A stretch of DNA of 64,000 bases from JBBQWT01 sp038210375 (GTDB lineage: Bacteria; Acidobacteriota; Terriglobia; Terriglobales; Acidobacteriaceae): the NCBI GenBank assembly GCA_038210375.1, contig JBBQWT010000008.1:58367-122366 (forward strand), given 5' to 3'. The translations under genes and the position numbers were made by a program. The notes beneath the pieces were generated by a model. The model saw nothing but the letters and a program-made list of their open reading frames with translations. It had not been told where the DNA came from and made no database searches. Below, in pieces: positions 8,356 through 16,705 of the stretch (its first letter is position 1; each line of letters begins with the position of its first letter).

Positions 8356-9995
8356 TGTCAGAGCTTCCTGCCATCTACGTAAAGAGCCATGTCAGCAGAG
8401 ACATCCTCCAAAATGCGGCTCTGTTTAAAACAGATAAATTGGTCGTTTGGGAGTATGTCGCGAATGGACTTCAGTATGGAGATATTGGTACTAACCCAAC
8501 CGTAACGGTCCGGCTCGACAGCAAGAATCACAAAATCACTATTGCCGACAATGGTCGTGGCATGGATTGGAGTGGCTTGCAGAACTTTTTCGTTATGCAT
8601 GGAGAAAATTTAGATCGCAAGGGGGGGCACGTCGGACGTGGTCGCTTTGGTACTGGGAAGTCAGCTGCTTTTGGTTTAGCCAATGTCTTGCGCGTAACCT
8701 CGGTTCGCGAGGGAAAACGCTCCACCGTGCAATTGACCCGAACGGATTTGGATTTGGTTACGTCAGGGGCGCCTGTTCCCGTTTGCACCATCGAAAAAGA
8801 AGTTTCTACCAACATGCTTAATGGCACACTGATTGAGATTGGTGAAGTCCATCTTCGCTCTCTCGATCAAGCTGGCATTATTCGGTACATCGAAAGACAC
8901 CTTGCGAAGTGGCCAAAGAATTCTTCCGTTTTTGTTAACAATCATGAATGCGAATACATGGAACCTCCAATCGCAGAGGTGTCACGGTTTAACCCTACGG
9001 GAACCATTCTCGAGCGAATCGGAAAGGTTGAATTGGTAATCAAGATTGCGAAGGCACCTGTAGAAGAGGACGCCCGAGGGATCGCCATCTTCTCAAACGG
9101 AGTTTGGCATGAGACAACCCTAGCGGGCAGCGAAAATAAGGAAATGGCCAATTTTTTGCTAGGTGAAATAGATGTACCAGCATTAGAAGAAGATCGATCT
9201 CCTATTTCCGCATTTGATCTCAGTCGTTCAATGAAGCTGAATCCTAATAATGAAACGGTGCAGGCTGTTTACAGCTTTATTGGTCAGCACATAGAAGCAA
9301 TCCGAAAGGAACTCGTTCAAAGAGAGCGCACCAAGCGCCTGAGCGAAGAATCACGTCGACTTTGCGCTCAAGCTAATGAAATAGCTGCCTTCCTGAACGA
9401 AGATTTTGCAAAGGCTAATTCCAAACTGTCAAGGGTTCGTGCAAAAGCGGCGGGCAGTGTAGATTTCTTGCCGCGACCGATTGAGGGCGATGGGAATGAT
9501 CTCCTTTGGGGGAACGACCTTCCCGCCGCAAGAAGACCTTTCGACAACTCCGGCGGCAATGACGGCGATGGGGGCGGTAAGAGCAGCGGTTCGGAGCGTA
9601 GACTTTTTAACGGCCAGGTATTGCTTGGCGGCGAAGATCTTCAGGCCAAGAGTGGAGCAACTAATCCCAAACAAGCAAGTGCCCGAGGCGGATTCCAGGT
9701 CCAGTTTCAATCGATGGGGGCCGACGATCGCCGCGCAACTTACGCACCTGAAGACCGAACTATTTACATCAATTTAGAACATCCCCAAATAGAAGCCGCA
9801 AGGGGGGCAAGGGATGTAGATGATCCGATATTCAAGAGACTCGTCTACGAAGTTGCATTCACGGAATATGCTATAGCCCTGAGCTCAGAACTCGCACGCA
9901 GAGGAGAATATCTCGATGCCAGCGATCCGATCTTCGAAATAAGAGAAACCATTAACCGGCTTGCCCGCAGAGCGGCATCTCTGTACCGCATTTAA
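8355..9995 (+). CDS. MORC/Hsp90-like GHKL ATPase
   Basis: 546 residues. The Bergerat fold ATP site is intact: N-box with E33 and N37 in VWEYVANGLQYG, G1 box DNGRGMD (65-71), and the G2 lid GHVGRGRFGTGKSAAFG (91-107). A second alpha/beta domain follows to about residue 315, as in MORC, MutL and Hsp90 families, then a helical stretch, a Gly/Ser/Asp-rich linker around 395-415 and a helical C-terminal domain (about 450-546). There is no dimerisation/phosphoacceptor domain and no methyl-accepting module, so it is not a sensor kinase. It starts inside the stop of the winged-helix gene and its own stop lies two bases before the GTG of the next gene. Probable role: ATP-gated dimerising clamp on DNA or a partner complex in a conflict system (inference). 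Confidence 0.82.
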   Translation: MSELPAIYVKSHVSRDILQNAALFKTDKLVVWEYVANGLQYGDIGTNPTVTVRLDSKNHKITIADNGRGMDWSGLQNFFVMHGENLDRKGGHVGRGRFGTGKSAAFGLANVLRVTSVREGKRSTVQLTRTDLDLVTSGAPVPVCTIEKEVSTNMLNGTLIEIGEVHLRSLDQAGIIRYIERHLAKWPKNSSVFVNNHECEYMEPPIAEVSRFNPTGTILERIGKVELVIKIAKAPVEEDARGIAIFSNGVWHETTLAGSENKEMANFLLGEIDVPALEEDRSPISAFDLSRSMKLNPNNETVQAVYSFIGQHIEAIRKELVQRERTKRLSEESRRLCAQANEIAAFLNEDFAKANSKLSRVRAKAAGSVDFLPRPIEGDGNDLLWGNDLPAARRPFDNSGGNDGDGGGKSSGSERRLFNGQVLLGGEDLQAKSGATNPKQASARGGFQVQFQSMGADDRRATYAPEDRTIYINLEHPQIEAARGARDVDDPIFKRLVYEVAFTEYAIALSSELARRGEYLDASDPIFEIRETINRLARRAASLYRI

Positions 9996-9997
9996 GG

Positions 9998-12487
9998 GTG
10001 GGCGTTTCTAATTATCCCCGACCGGGTCAGGCCATCGTTCCGAAGAGATTGGCGCCCCTTTTAGACCTTTACCTACCAGACCAATTTGAGATTCTCGCCA
10101 AGTACGGATTCAGGCGAGGCAGCGATCTCAACGCAACGATTTGGGCTCACATTGAAACGGATTCCGCCAAGAAACTGTCCGCGTGGGTGATAAATCAAAT
10201 TAAAGGGATGACCACTAGCCCTTTTTTCTCATCCACTTACCTCCCAGAAATAACTGAAAACGCTGCTGTCGACGACTTTGATTTCAGTGTCCGTACGTTA
10301 AATGTTTTGAACCACGCCTTGAGGGTCGGAGCCCTTGAAAAGTTTTCAGATCTCTCCTCCTTCACCTTGGCCTCCGTTCTACGTCAGTTTAGGGATTTTG
10401 GGATCACATCGCTACTGGACCTGTGCGTGTCCCTCGAAGCGCAGTATCAAGTAAAGCCAAGCAGCTCGCGGGAGCTTCCAATGGATACCTCCCGTAGCCT
10501 CACGCGATCTGAAGTTATCACCTTAGTTAACAATGCAAATGAATTGAGAAGCCTGCAGTGGCAGGATCGGCATCTACCGCTGATTGCTCCAAATTGCCAC
10601 CTTGAAGACTTGGTTTTACCCCAGCGTGTGGTTGGGTTGGTGCAAAATCTGATTGCAACAAAAGCCATCGAAACCGTAAGTGACCTAAAGAAGTTCAGTA
10701 TTGGCACATTGCAGCAGGTTGACAATTTTGGAATGCTGTCTCTGATTTCACTTCTAACCGCAATACTTCCTTTTATCGATCAGGAGATTTCACCCACTTC
10801 CCAATCTCCGGCGGTCTCAACCGCCAGCTTCCAAAGGGTTGCGTTCAAGCTATGTGTACACGCCCAGGGGGAGAAAATTAGATGTAATGATCGAAGACTA
10901 TCTCGGTTTATTACTCCGATCATGGCTCATGTTAACTCTCATAATGCTTACGATGGCAGAATTGCCCCGTCGGCACATTTGAAAGATCTAGGCACCCTTC
11001 TAGTTCAAAGTGCGGGGACCATGGGAAACCAAGAAGCCATCGTGGTTTTAGCTACAAAACTACGACGTGAAATTATTCGATGCAATCGCTTGTCCCTCGA
11101 GACCGAACTGACTGAAATTGCTGAATGTTGGGAAAAAGGTAGAAATCTCCAGTTAATTAGGTTTTTTTACGGTTGGAACGGCGAACCACCTGCCACTTTG
11201 CAATCCACAGGCGAACACTTTGGAGGAGTAACCCGAGAGCGGGTCAGACAAATCACTACTAAATTCGAAAGGTGTGTGCAGCAGCAGATGCCTTTTGCCC
11301 CCGTGCTTGATAAGGTCTTGGCCCGTGCTGGCCGACAAATTAGATGCTCAGCTACTGACCTTGAGAAATTGCTAGAACAGCACAAGGGCGCCGGGGAGGA
11401 TCTCTCGATTGAGAGTCTTGCCGCGGCCGCTGAACTTCTCGGTCGTGACGGAAGTCATGTCTTGGCAACAGCAGATAGGGCGGTTGAGTTAATTCGGCAG
11501 GATTCGGAGCGATGTTCACGAATCTTGCGTATTGCAAGAAGGCTAACTTCAACATATGGATTAAACACCACTGATGAGGTTCTCGAACGTTTAGGAATGG
11601 AGGAGATTTATTTCAAAAAGGATCGAGTAGTCGGAATTCTTGATAGCAGCGCTTCGATCGTTTGGTTAGATTCAACTAAAAAATGGTTCACCGACAGTGC
11701 TTCAACAAGAAATCACTTAATAACGGTGCTTGGGAAATTGCTCTCCGTTGCACCTCGCATTCATCTCTCGGAGATGCGCCAAGTTGTGTCATCGGATCCT
11801 CGAGGTCTCGGCTTCGCACCTCCTAAGGAAGTGCTGGTTGAATTTTGCAAATCGGCATGGCTGTGTAATTCGGATGGGGAGTTTATAACCTCCGTCTCCG
11901 GTCTCCCGCCTCAAGAATACCTTAGCGAGGCTGAACAAATTTTGTGGAACGTTTTCAAGAATGAAGGTCCGCTCCTTAAACGCTTTGAGCTCGAGCGAAA
12001 GTGCACTGCGAGAGGAATGAATCCGAGCACGCTCTCACTGCACTTAACTCGTTCGCCGATAATCGCGAAATACGGCACTGGAATTTATGGGATCGTAGGG
12101 GGCACCTTTACGCAAACGGAGTTAGATATGCTTAACACTCCAAATCGCGAACGCAGACTTGAACACGGCTGGAAAGGTGAATACCGATTTTGGACATTGA
12201 GCACATTATCTAAGGGCGAACTCGTCACAGGGATAGTTGCGATTCCTTCGACTTTGCGAAGAGTAATGTATGGTCGATTTATTTTGCGATCTCATGACGG
12301 AAGCGACTTCGGATTTCTGGTCGTTGCGGAACAAGGTGTTTGGGGATTGACAAAATTTTTTAGATCTCGCGGCGGAGAGCCTGGCGACGGTCTACTCCTA
12401 AATTTCGACCGCCGTAGCCACACCGTCGTGGCTCTTGTTGGATCATTCACGAAATTCCAGAATGAATGTTCAGAAATTGATGATTAG
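9998..12487 (+). CDS. Fused alpha-CTD-like / sigma region 4-like DNA-binding protein
   Basis: 829 residues from a GTG two bases after the ATPase stop. Residues 91-143 closely resemble the C-terminal domain of the RNA polymerase alpha subunit: VDDFDFSVRTLNVL followed by LRQFRDFGITSLLDL. R99, N102, G135 and S138 fall where E. coli alpha has R265, N268, G296 and S299, which contact UP-element DNA. A second, weaker copy covers about 202-255. Residues 398-425 match sigma-70 region 4.2 (GVTRERVRQI, 410-419). Two winged-helix-like segments follow (about 590-640 and 641-702, the second ending IIAKYGTGIYGIVG, HARE-HTH-like), then a beta-rich tail. No catalytic motif is visible. It probably recognises promoter-like DNA or competes with RNA polymerase; function is inference. 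Confidence 0.75.
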   Translation: MGVSNYPRPGQAIVPKRLAPLLDLYLPDQFEILAKYGFRRGSDLNATIWAHIETDSAKKLSAWVINQIKGMTTSPFFSSTYLPEITENAAVDDFDFSVRTLNVLNHALRVGALEKFSDLSSFTLASVLRQFRDFGITSLLDLCVSLEAQYQVKPSSSRELPMDTSRSLTRSEVITLVNNANELRSLQWQDRHLPLIAPNCHLEDLVLPQRVVGLVQNLIATKAIETVSDLKKFSIGTLQQVDNFGMLSLISLLTAILPFIDQEISPTSQSPAVSTASFQRVAFKLCVHAQGEKIRCNDRRLSRFITPIMAHVNSHNAYDGRIAPSAHLKDLGTLLVQSAGTMGNQEAIVVLATKLRREIIRCNRLSLETELTEIAECWEKGRNLQLIRFFYGWNGEPPATLQSTGEHFGGVTRERVRQITTKFERCVQQQMPFAPVLDKVLARAGRQIRCSATDLEKLLEQHKGAGEDLSIESLAAAAELLGRDGSHVLATADRAVELIRQDSERCSRILRIARRLTSTYGLNTTDEVLERLGMEEIYFKKDRVVGILDSSASIVWLDSTKKWFTDSASTRNHLITVLGKLLSVAPRIHLSEMRQVVSSDPRGLGFAPPKEVLVEFCKSAWLCNSDGEFITSVSGLPPQEYLSEAEQILWNVFKNEGPLLKRFELERKCTARGMNPSTLSLHLTRSPIIAKYGTGIYGIVGGTFTQTELDMLNTPNRERRLEHGWKGEYRFWTLSTLSKGELVTGIVAIPSTLRRVMYGRFILRSHDGSDFGFLVVAEQGVWGLTKFFRSRGGEPGDGLLLNFDRRSHTVVALVGSFTKFQNECSEIDD

Positions 12488-12633
12488 AAATCGTCGACGC
12501 TTCCGTCCCAAGGCTTCTCCCTGTCGGACGCTGTCGATTGTTACGGCCTTGATCCGCCGTGCCGGGAAAACTGTGGACAGCTCCGACAATTAAAAAATTT
12601 GGGGAATGAGTTCAGCAGTCGGACGCGCAACAT

Positions 12634-15099
12634 CTACTGCTTCAGCTCCACCACGGTCGCTCCCGCGCCGCCTTCATGATGCGGAGGCTCGCTGACTTTG
12701 TTCACATGCGGGTGAGTTTTCAGAAATTGGCGCAACGCTTTGCGCAGGATCCCCATTCCGCTGCCGTGCACGACCCTCACCTGGGAGTGGCCGGCCAGAA
12801 ATGCGCGGTCGATGAATTTCTCCACGTTGTCTGTGGCTTCCTCAACGTTCTGGCCAATCACGTGGATTTCGGAGGCTGCCTGTCCCTCGCCTTCGGCCAG
12901 CGACACGGAAATTCCCCGTGCTCGCGCTGACTGCACCGGGGTGAACGCCGGCTTCTCCTGGAAATTCCTCCCGCCCACGATTTCGGCTATGTCCTCGCGA
13001 GGCACCCTCATCTTCATCGCGCCCATTTCCACTTCGAGCATGGCTTCATCGATCTTGCGCACTACCCGCGCGTTGCGCCCCAGTGACTTCAACTTCACGG
13101 TGTCCCCGACCTGGATGTGCTTGACCTCATGAGGCCGTGCGTTCTCATCACCGACGTCGGCGCCGGTGTGGTGCGCCACCACGCTGGAATTGAATTGTTC
13201 CTTGAACTCGCGCCGCAGTTTGGCGATCCTCCGTTCGGCATCCTTTGACAACTTTTGCGCCGCCGCCCGTTCCTGCACCGCGCCCACCGCCTCGCGCGCC
13301 TGGTACTCGAAATCGCGCAGCAGGGCTTCCAGCTTCTTTTCCAGCTCGCGCACCTTGGCGCGCTGCTCGGTCATGCCTTCCGATTGCAGGCGGTGTTTCT
13401 CGGTTTCGGTTTCCTTCTGGGCGCGACTCAAGGTGAGCTTCTGCTGGCTTAGCTGAGTGACTTCTTCGTGCAATCGGTCGAGAAATGTCGAAATCTCACG
13501 GGTCTGGGTGCCCATGCGAGCGCGGGCGGCGTCGATGATCTCCTGGTTCAAGCCCAGGCGCTGGGCGATATTGATTCCCGCTGACGCGCCCGGCACTCCC
13601 AGGCGCAGGGCGTAGGTGGGTTGCATGGTTTTTTCATCGAAGCCCAGCGATGCGTTGAGCACTCCATCGACGTTGGCGGCATACACCTTGAGCGCGGTCA
13701 GGTGGGTGGAAATGATGGTGCGGGAATCGCGGGAGCGAAAGTGGGCGGCAATGGAAACCGCCAGGGCCGCGCCTTCTTCGGGATCGGTGGCCGAGCCCAG
13801 TTCGTCGAGCACCACCAGCGAATCGCGGGTGGCGGTGCGCGAGATCAGGTCAATGTTGGTGACATGCGCGGAAAACGTGGAGAGGTTCTGCTCGATCGAC
13901 TGGTAGTCGCCGATATCGGCCAGCACCGCGTCGAACACCGGGAACTGCGCGCGCTCGGCGGGCACCGGGATGCCGGCTTGCGCCATCAGCGCCAGCAGTC
14001 CGACGGTTTTGAGGCAGACGGTTTTGCCACCGGTGTTGGGTCCGCTGATGATGAGCTGGCGCTGCTCTCCTGTCATCGACAGGCTGATGGGAATAATCGC
14101 GATCTGCTTGCGGCGCAGGTTGCGCTCGAGCACGGGATGGCGCGCATTTTCCAGCAGCAGGCCGGCATTGGTAATTTCCGCGGGACTGCAACCGTAGTCG
14201 TTGGCAAAATGGGCTTTGGCAAATTGCAGCTCCAGTTCGAGCAGCACTCCCGAAGCCCGCGCGATAGCGACGGCTTCGCGGCCCACCCGCTCCGTCATCT
14301 GCACCAGTATGCGATGGATCTCAGCCTGCTCGTCTTCGAGCATGCGCACCAGCTCGTTGTTCTGTTCGATGGTTTCCAGCGGCTCGATGAACACCGTCTG
14401 GCCGCTGGAGCTGGCACCGTGGATCACCCCGCTGACCCGCCGCCGCTGCTCGGTCTTCACCGGTATGACGAAGCGTTCGCCGCGAATGGCGATGACCTCA
14501 TCCTGTGTGGCGCCGCCTTCGCTGAGCTTGCGTAGAAACACCTGCAACGAGGATTGGATGTGGCGCTTCTGTTTTTCCATCTCGCGGCGCAAGGCTGCCA
14601 GCTCCGGAGAGGCATGATCATCGAGCGTGCCATCGGGCGCGATCTTGTGTCCGAAAAATTTCAACAGGTCGCTGAAGTCGGACACGCCGGCGGTCAGCTC
14701 TTCCACCGCCGGCCAGGCCGAATTCATCGAAACCGGCGGCTGCAGGACGACGTTGCGCCACTGCGCCGCCCGGTCCACGATCAGCAGGATGTCGCGCAGA
14801 TCTTCAGTTGCCAGCGCCGCCCCCTGGATGCGGCTCTTGTCGAGCAATTCCTGGGCATCGAACAGCCCGGAAAAATCGAAGGAGCCGCCGGCGGCCAGGT
14901 AGCCGCGAATTTCAGAGGTAAGCTGCTGCTGCCGGGCAATCCATTCCCGATCGGTGGAAGGCTCAAGCGCGGCCACGTATGCCTGGCCTGCTTCGGAAGA
15001 GGCATAGCCGCGCACGATCTGCATTAACGAAGGAAACTCGAGGACCGCGGCGCTGGAATACTTCAACCCGCCGGGTGGCGGCCCGTTTGGCTGTTGCAT
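12634..15099 (-). CDS. mutS2: MutS2-type endonuclease
   Basis: 821 residues from the ATG at 15099 (MQQPNGPPPGG); a longer frame exists upstream but has no family similarity. The MutS core lacks the mismatch-recognition domain I, as in MutS2. The ATPase shows the Walker A motif GPNTGGKT, a Walker B-like segment LVVLDELGSATDPEEG and ISTHLTALK. A long coiled coil follows, then a KOW-like segment (VGDTVKLKSLG) and a C-terminal Smr domain with VRVVHGSGMGILRKAL. MutS2 proteins bind branched DNA and suppress recombination, and more recently were linked to rescue of collided ribosomes. It ends about 145 bases from the accessory operon, so it marks the right border of that block. Confidence 0.95.
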   Translation of the reverse strand: MQQPNGPPPGGLKYSSAAVLEFPSLMQIVRGYASSEAGQAYVAALEPSTDREWIARQQQLTSEIRGYLAAGGSFDFSGLFDAQELLDKSRIQGAALATEDLRDILLIVDRAAQWRNVVLQPPVSMNSAWPAVEELTAGVSDFSDLLKFFGHKIAPDGTLDDHASPELAALRREMEKQKRHIQSSLQVFLRKLSEGGATQDEVIAIRGERFVIPVKTEQRRRVSGVIHGASSSGQTVFIEPLETIEQNNELVRMLEDEQAEIHRILVQMTERVGREAVAIARASGVLLELELQFAKAHFANDYGCSPAEITNAGLLLENARHPVLERNLRRKQIAIIPISLSMTGEQRQLIISGPNTGGKTVCLKTVGLLALMAQAGIPVPAERAQFPVFDAVLADIGDYQSIEQNLSTFSAHVTNIDLISRTATRDSLVVLDELGSATDPEEGAALAVSIAAHFRSRDSRTIISTHLTALKVYAANVDGVLNASLGFDEKTMQPTYALRLGVPGASAGINIAQRLGLNQEIIDAARARMGTQTREISTFLDRLHEEVTQLSQQKLTLSRAQKETETEKHRLQSEGMTEQRAKVRELEKKLEALLRDFEYQAREAVGAVQERAAAQKLSKDAERRIAKLRREFKEQFNSSVVAHHTGADVGDENARPHEVKHIQVGDTVKLKSLGRNARVVRKIDEAMLEVEMGAMKMRVPREDIAEIVGGRNFQEKPAFTPVQSARARGISVSLAEGEGQAASEIHVIGQNVEEATDNVEKFIDRAFLAGHSQVRVVHGSGMGILRKALRQFLKTHPHVNKVSEPPHHEGGAGATVVELKQ

Positions 15100-15251
15100 G
15101 GGAAAATCTCTTTCGGCTACGCACAGATTGACGCTTGACTGATACCTGATGAAGCGTGCCGGCTTCATTGCGCTGCGCGAACTTAATTTTATCGCGTGGA
15201 AGTCCGACGGCGGGCACGGGGAAGAAAACTTCCAGGCTCGCGGAGGCCGGG

Positions 15252-16565
15252 CTATCCCAGCATTCGCGCCGCGTCCTTGGCGAAATACGTGATGATCATG
15301 TCGGCGCCGGCGCGGCGGATGGAGATCAGGGTTTCCATCATCACCCGCTCGCCATCGATCCATTGGTTGCGCGCCGCCGCCTGGATCATCGCGTACTCGC
15401 CGGAGACCTGGTAGGCGGCCAGGGGAAGGTCAAAACGGGCTCGCGCGGCGGCGATCACATCGAGATACGGCAGCGCCGGTTTCACCATCACCATATCGGC
15501 GCCCTCCTCGATGTCCAGTTCGATTTCGCGCATGGCCTGGCGCACGTTGGCGCCATCCATCTGGTAGGAATGGCGGTCGCCGAACTGGGGAGCGGAATCG
15601 GCGGCCTCGCGAAACGGCCCGTAAAATCCCGAAGCAAACTTGGCCGCATAGGACAGGATGGGTAGTTGCTGGTGGCCGGCCAGGTCCATGGCCTTGCGTA
15701 TCACGCCGACGCGGCCATCCATCATGTCGGAAGGCGCGATAATGTCGGCCCCGGAATCGGCCAGGGTAACCGCGGTGCGCGCCAGTATCTTCAGGGTGGC
15801 GTCGTTATCGATCTCATAATCGCCGGCGCCGGCAACCGGCCGGGGCTTGGGCTCAAGCTCAGCATTCGACCTCGCGTCCGTTAGCGGCGGGAGTGGGGCG
15901 CCCACTTTGTGCGGGCGCGCCTGGATGATGACCTTGTGTCCATCTTTATCTTTCAGGGTGCGGGATTGGACTTCGGTGACGGCAACCGGAGCCACTTCCG
16001 CGGGGGCGGACCGCTTGTCACGATCGTCCAGGAACCTGGCCAGGCCCGCCTTGCGCCGCTCTGCCTGCGAGCCTTGCTGGCTGCCCGACCGGCGCTCTTT
16101 GCCGCCGGGGATTGCCGGGGCCACCACCTCGGGAGCAGTACCCGCATCGCCCGCGCTGGCCGGCCTCACCACCCCGCAATGTCCGTGCGACATGTATTCA
16201 CACAGGCAGACGTCGGCCGCGACCAGCAGCTCGGGGACTTCCCTTTTCAACGCCGCGATCGCAGTCTGCACGATGCCGTTGCGCGCCCAGGCGCCGCTGG
16301 CCTGCTCGTCCTTGGCGCTGGGCAAGCCGAACAGCATGACTCCGGAAATTCCCAGGGAGTGGGCCATGCGGCCTTCTTTGACCGCTTCGTCCACCGAGAG
16401 GTTGAACACGCCGGGCATCGACCCGACCTCGCGCCGGATACCTTCGCCGGGACACACGAACAATGGATAGATGAGGGATTGAGGAGACAGCCGGGTCTCA
16501 CGCACCAGGTTTGGCATGGCGGCGGTGCGGCGCAGACGTCGCATGCGAGTCTCGGGAAAACCCAT
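15252..16565 (-). CDS. hemB: Delta-aminolevulinic acid dehydratase (porphobilinogen synthase) with insertion
   Basis: 437 residues against about 325-340 usual for HemB. The enzyme joins two 5-aminolevulinate molecules to porphobilinogen in heme synthesis. The Schiff-base lysines are present (K309 in SYAAKF, K362 in VKPALPYLD), as is the zinc-type cysteine site (C120, C122, C130 in DVCLCEYMSHGHCG). Directly after HCGVV (residue 133) the usual short link to the NDATL strand is replaced by about 110 residues of low-complexity, charged and Pro/Ala-rich sequence (about 134-247), after which the fold resumes at IDNDATLKIL. The frame stays open across the insert and all catalytic residues are kept, so it is probably functional. 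It is divergent from lpdA. Confidence 0.95.
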   Translation of the reverse strand: MGFPETRMRRLRRTAAMPNLVRETRLSPQSLIYPLFVCPGEGIRREVGSMPGVFNLSVDEAVKEGRMAHSLGISGVMLFGLPSAKDEQASGAWARNGIVQTAIAALKREVPELLVAADVCLCEYMSHGHCGVVRPASAGDAGTAPEVVAPAIPGGKERRSGSQQGSQAERRKAGLARFLDDRDKRSAPAEVAPVAVTEVQSRTLKDKDGHKVIIQARPHKVGAPLPPLTDARSNAELEPKPRPVAGAGDYEIDNDATLKILARTAVTLADSGADIIAPSDMMDGRVGVIRKAMDLAGHQQLPILSYAAKFASGFYGPFREAADSAPQFGDRHSYQMDGANVRQAMREIELDIEEGADMVMVKPALPYLDVIAAARARFDLPLAAYQVSGEYAMIQAAARNQWIDGERVMMETLISIRRAGADMIITYFAKDAARMLG

Positions 16566-16705
16566 ACGCGGATTCTAACAAAACAGCGTGGGAGCGCACA
16601 GAATTCGAGCCCGGCGCGGCAAATCGGCGCGAAGCATCCGTAATTCCCCGGCATCGAATAGAATAATAAGTCTGCCATCACACTTCTGAAGCGCGAGGAC
16701 ACCCA

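Noticed and set aside
5380..12633. Integrative element inserted at tRNA-Thr
   Set aside because: The accessory block lies on the 5' side of the tRNA gene, there is no integrase gene and I found no second copy of the tRNA end near 12.5 kb. Transfer is suggested only by base composition.
13621..14535. 304-codon open frame opposite mutS2
   Set aside because: Antisense shadow of MutS2 ATPase domain with low-complexity composition.
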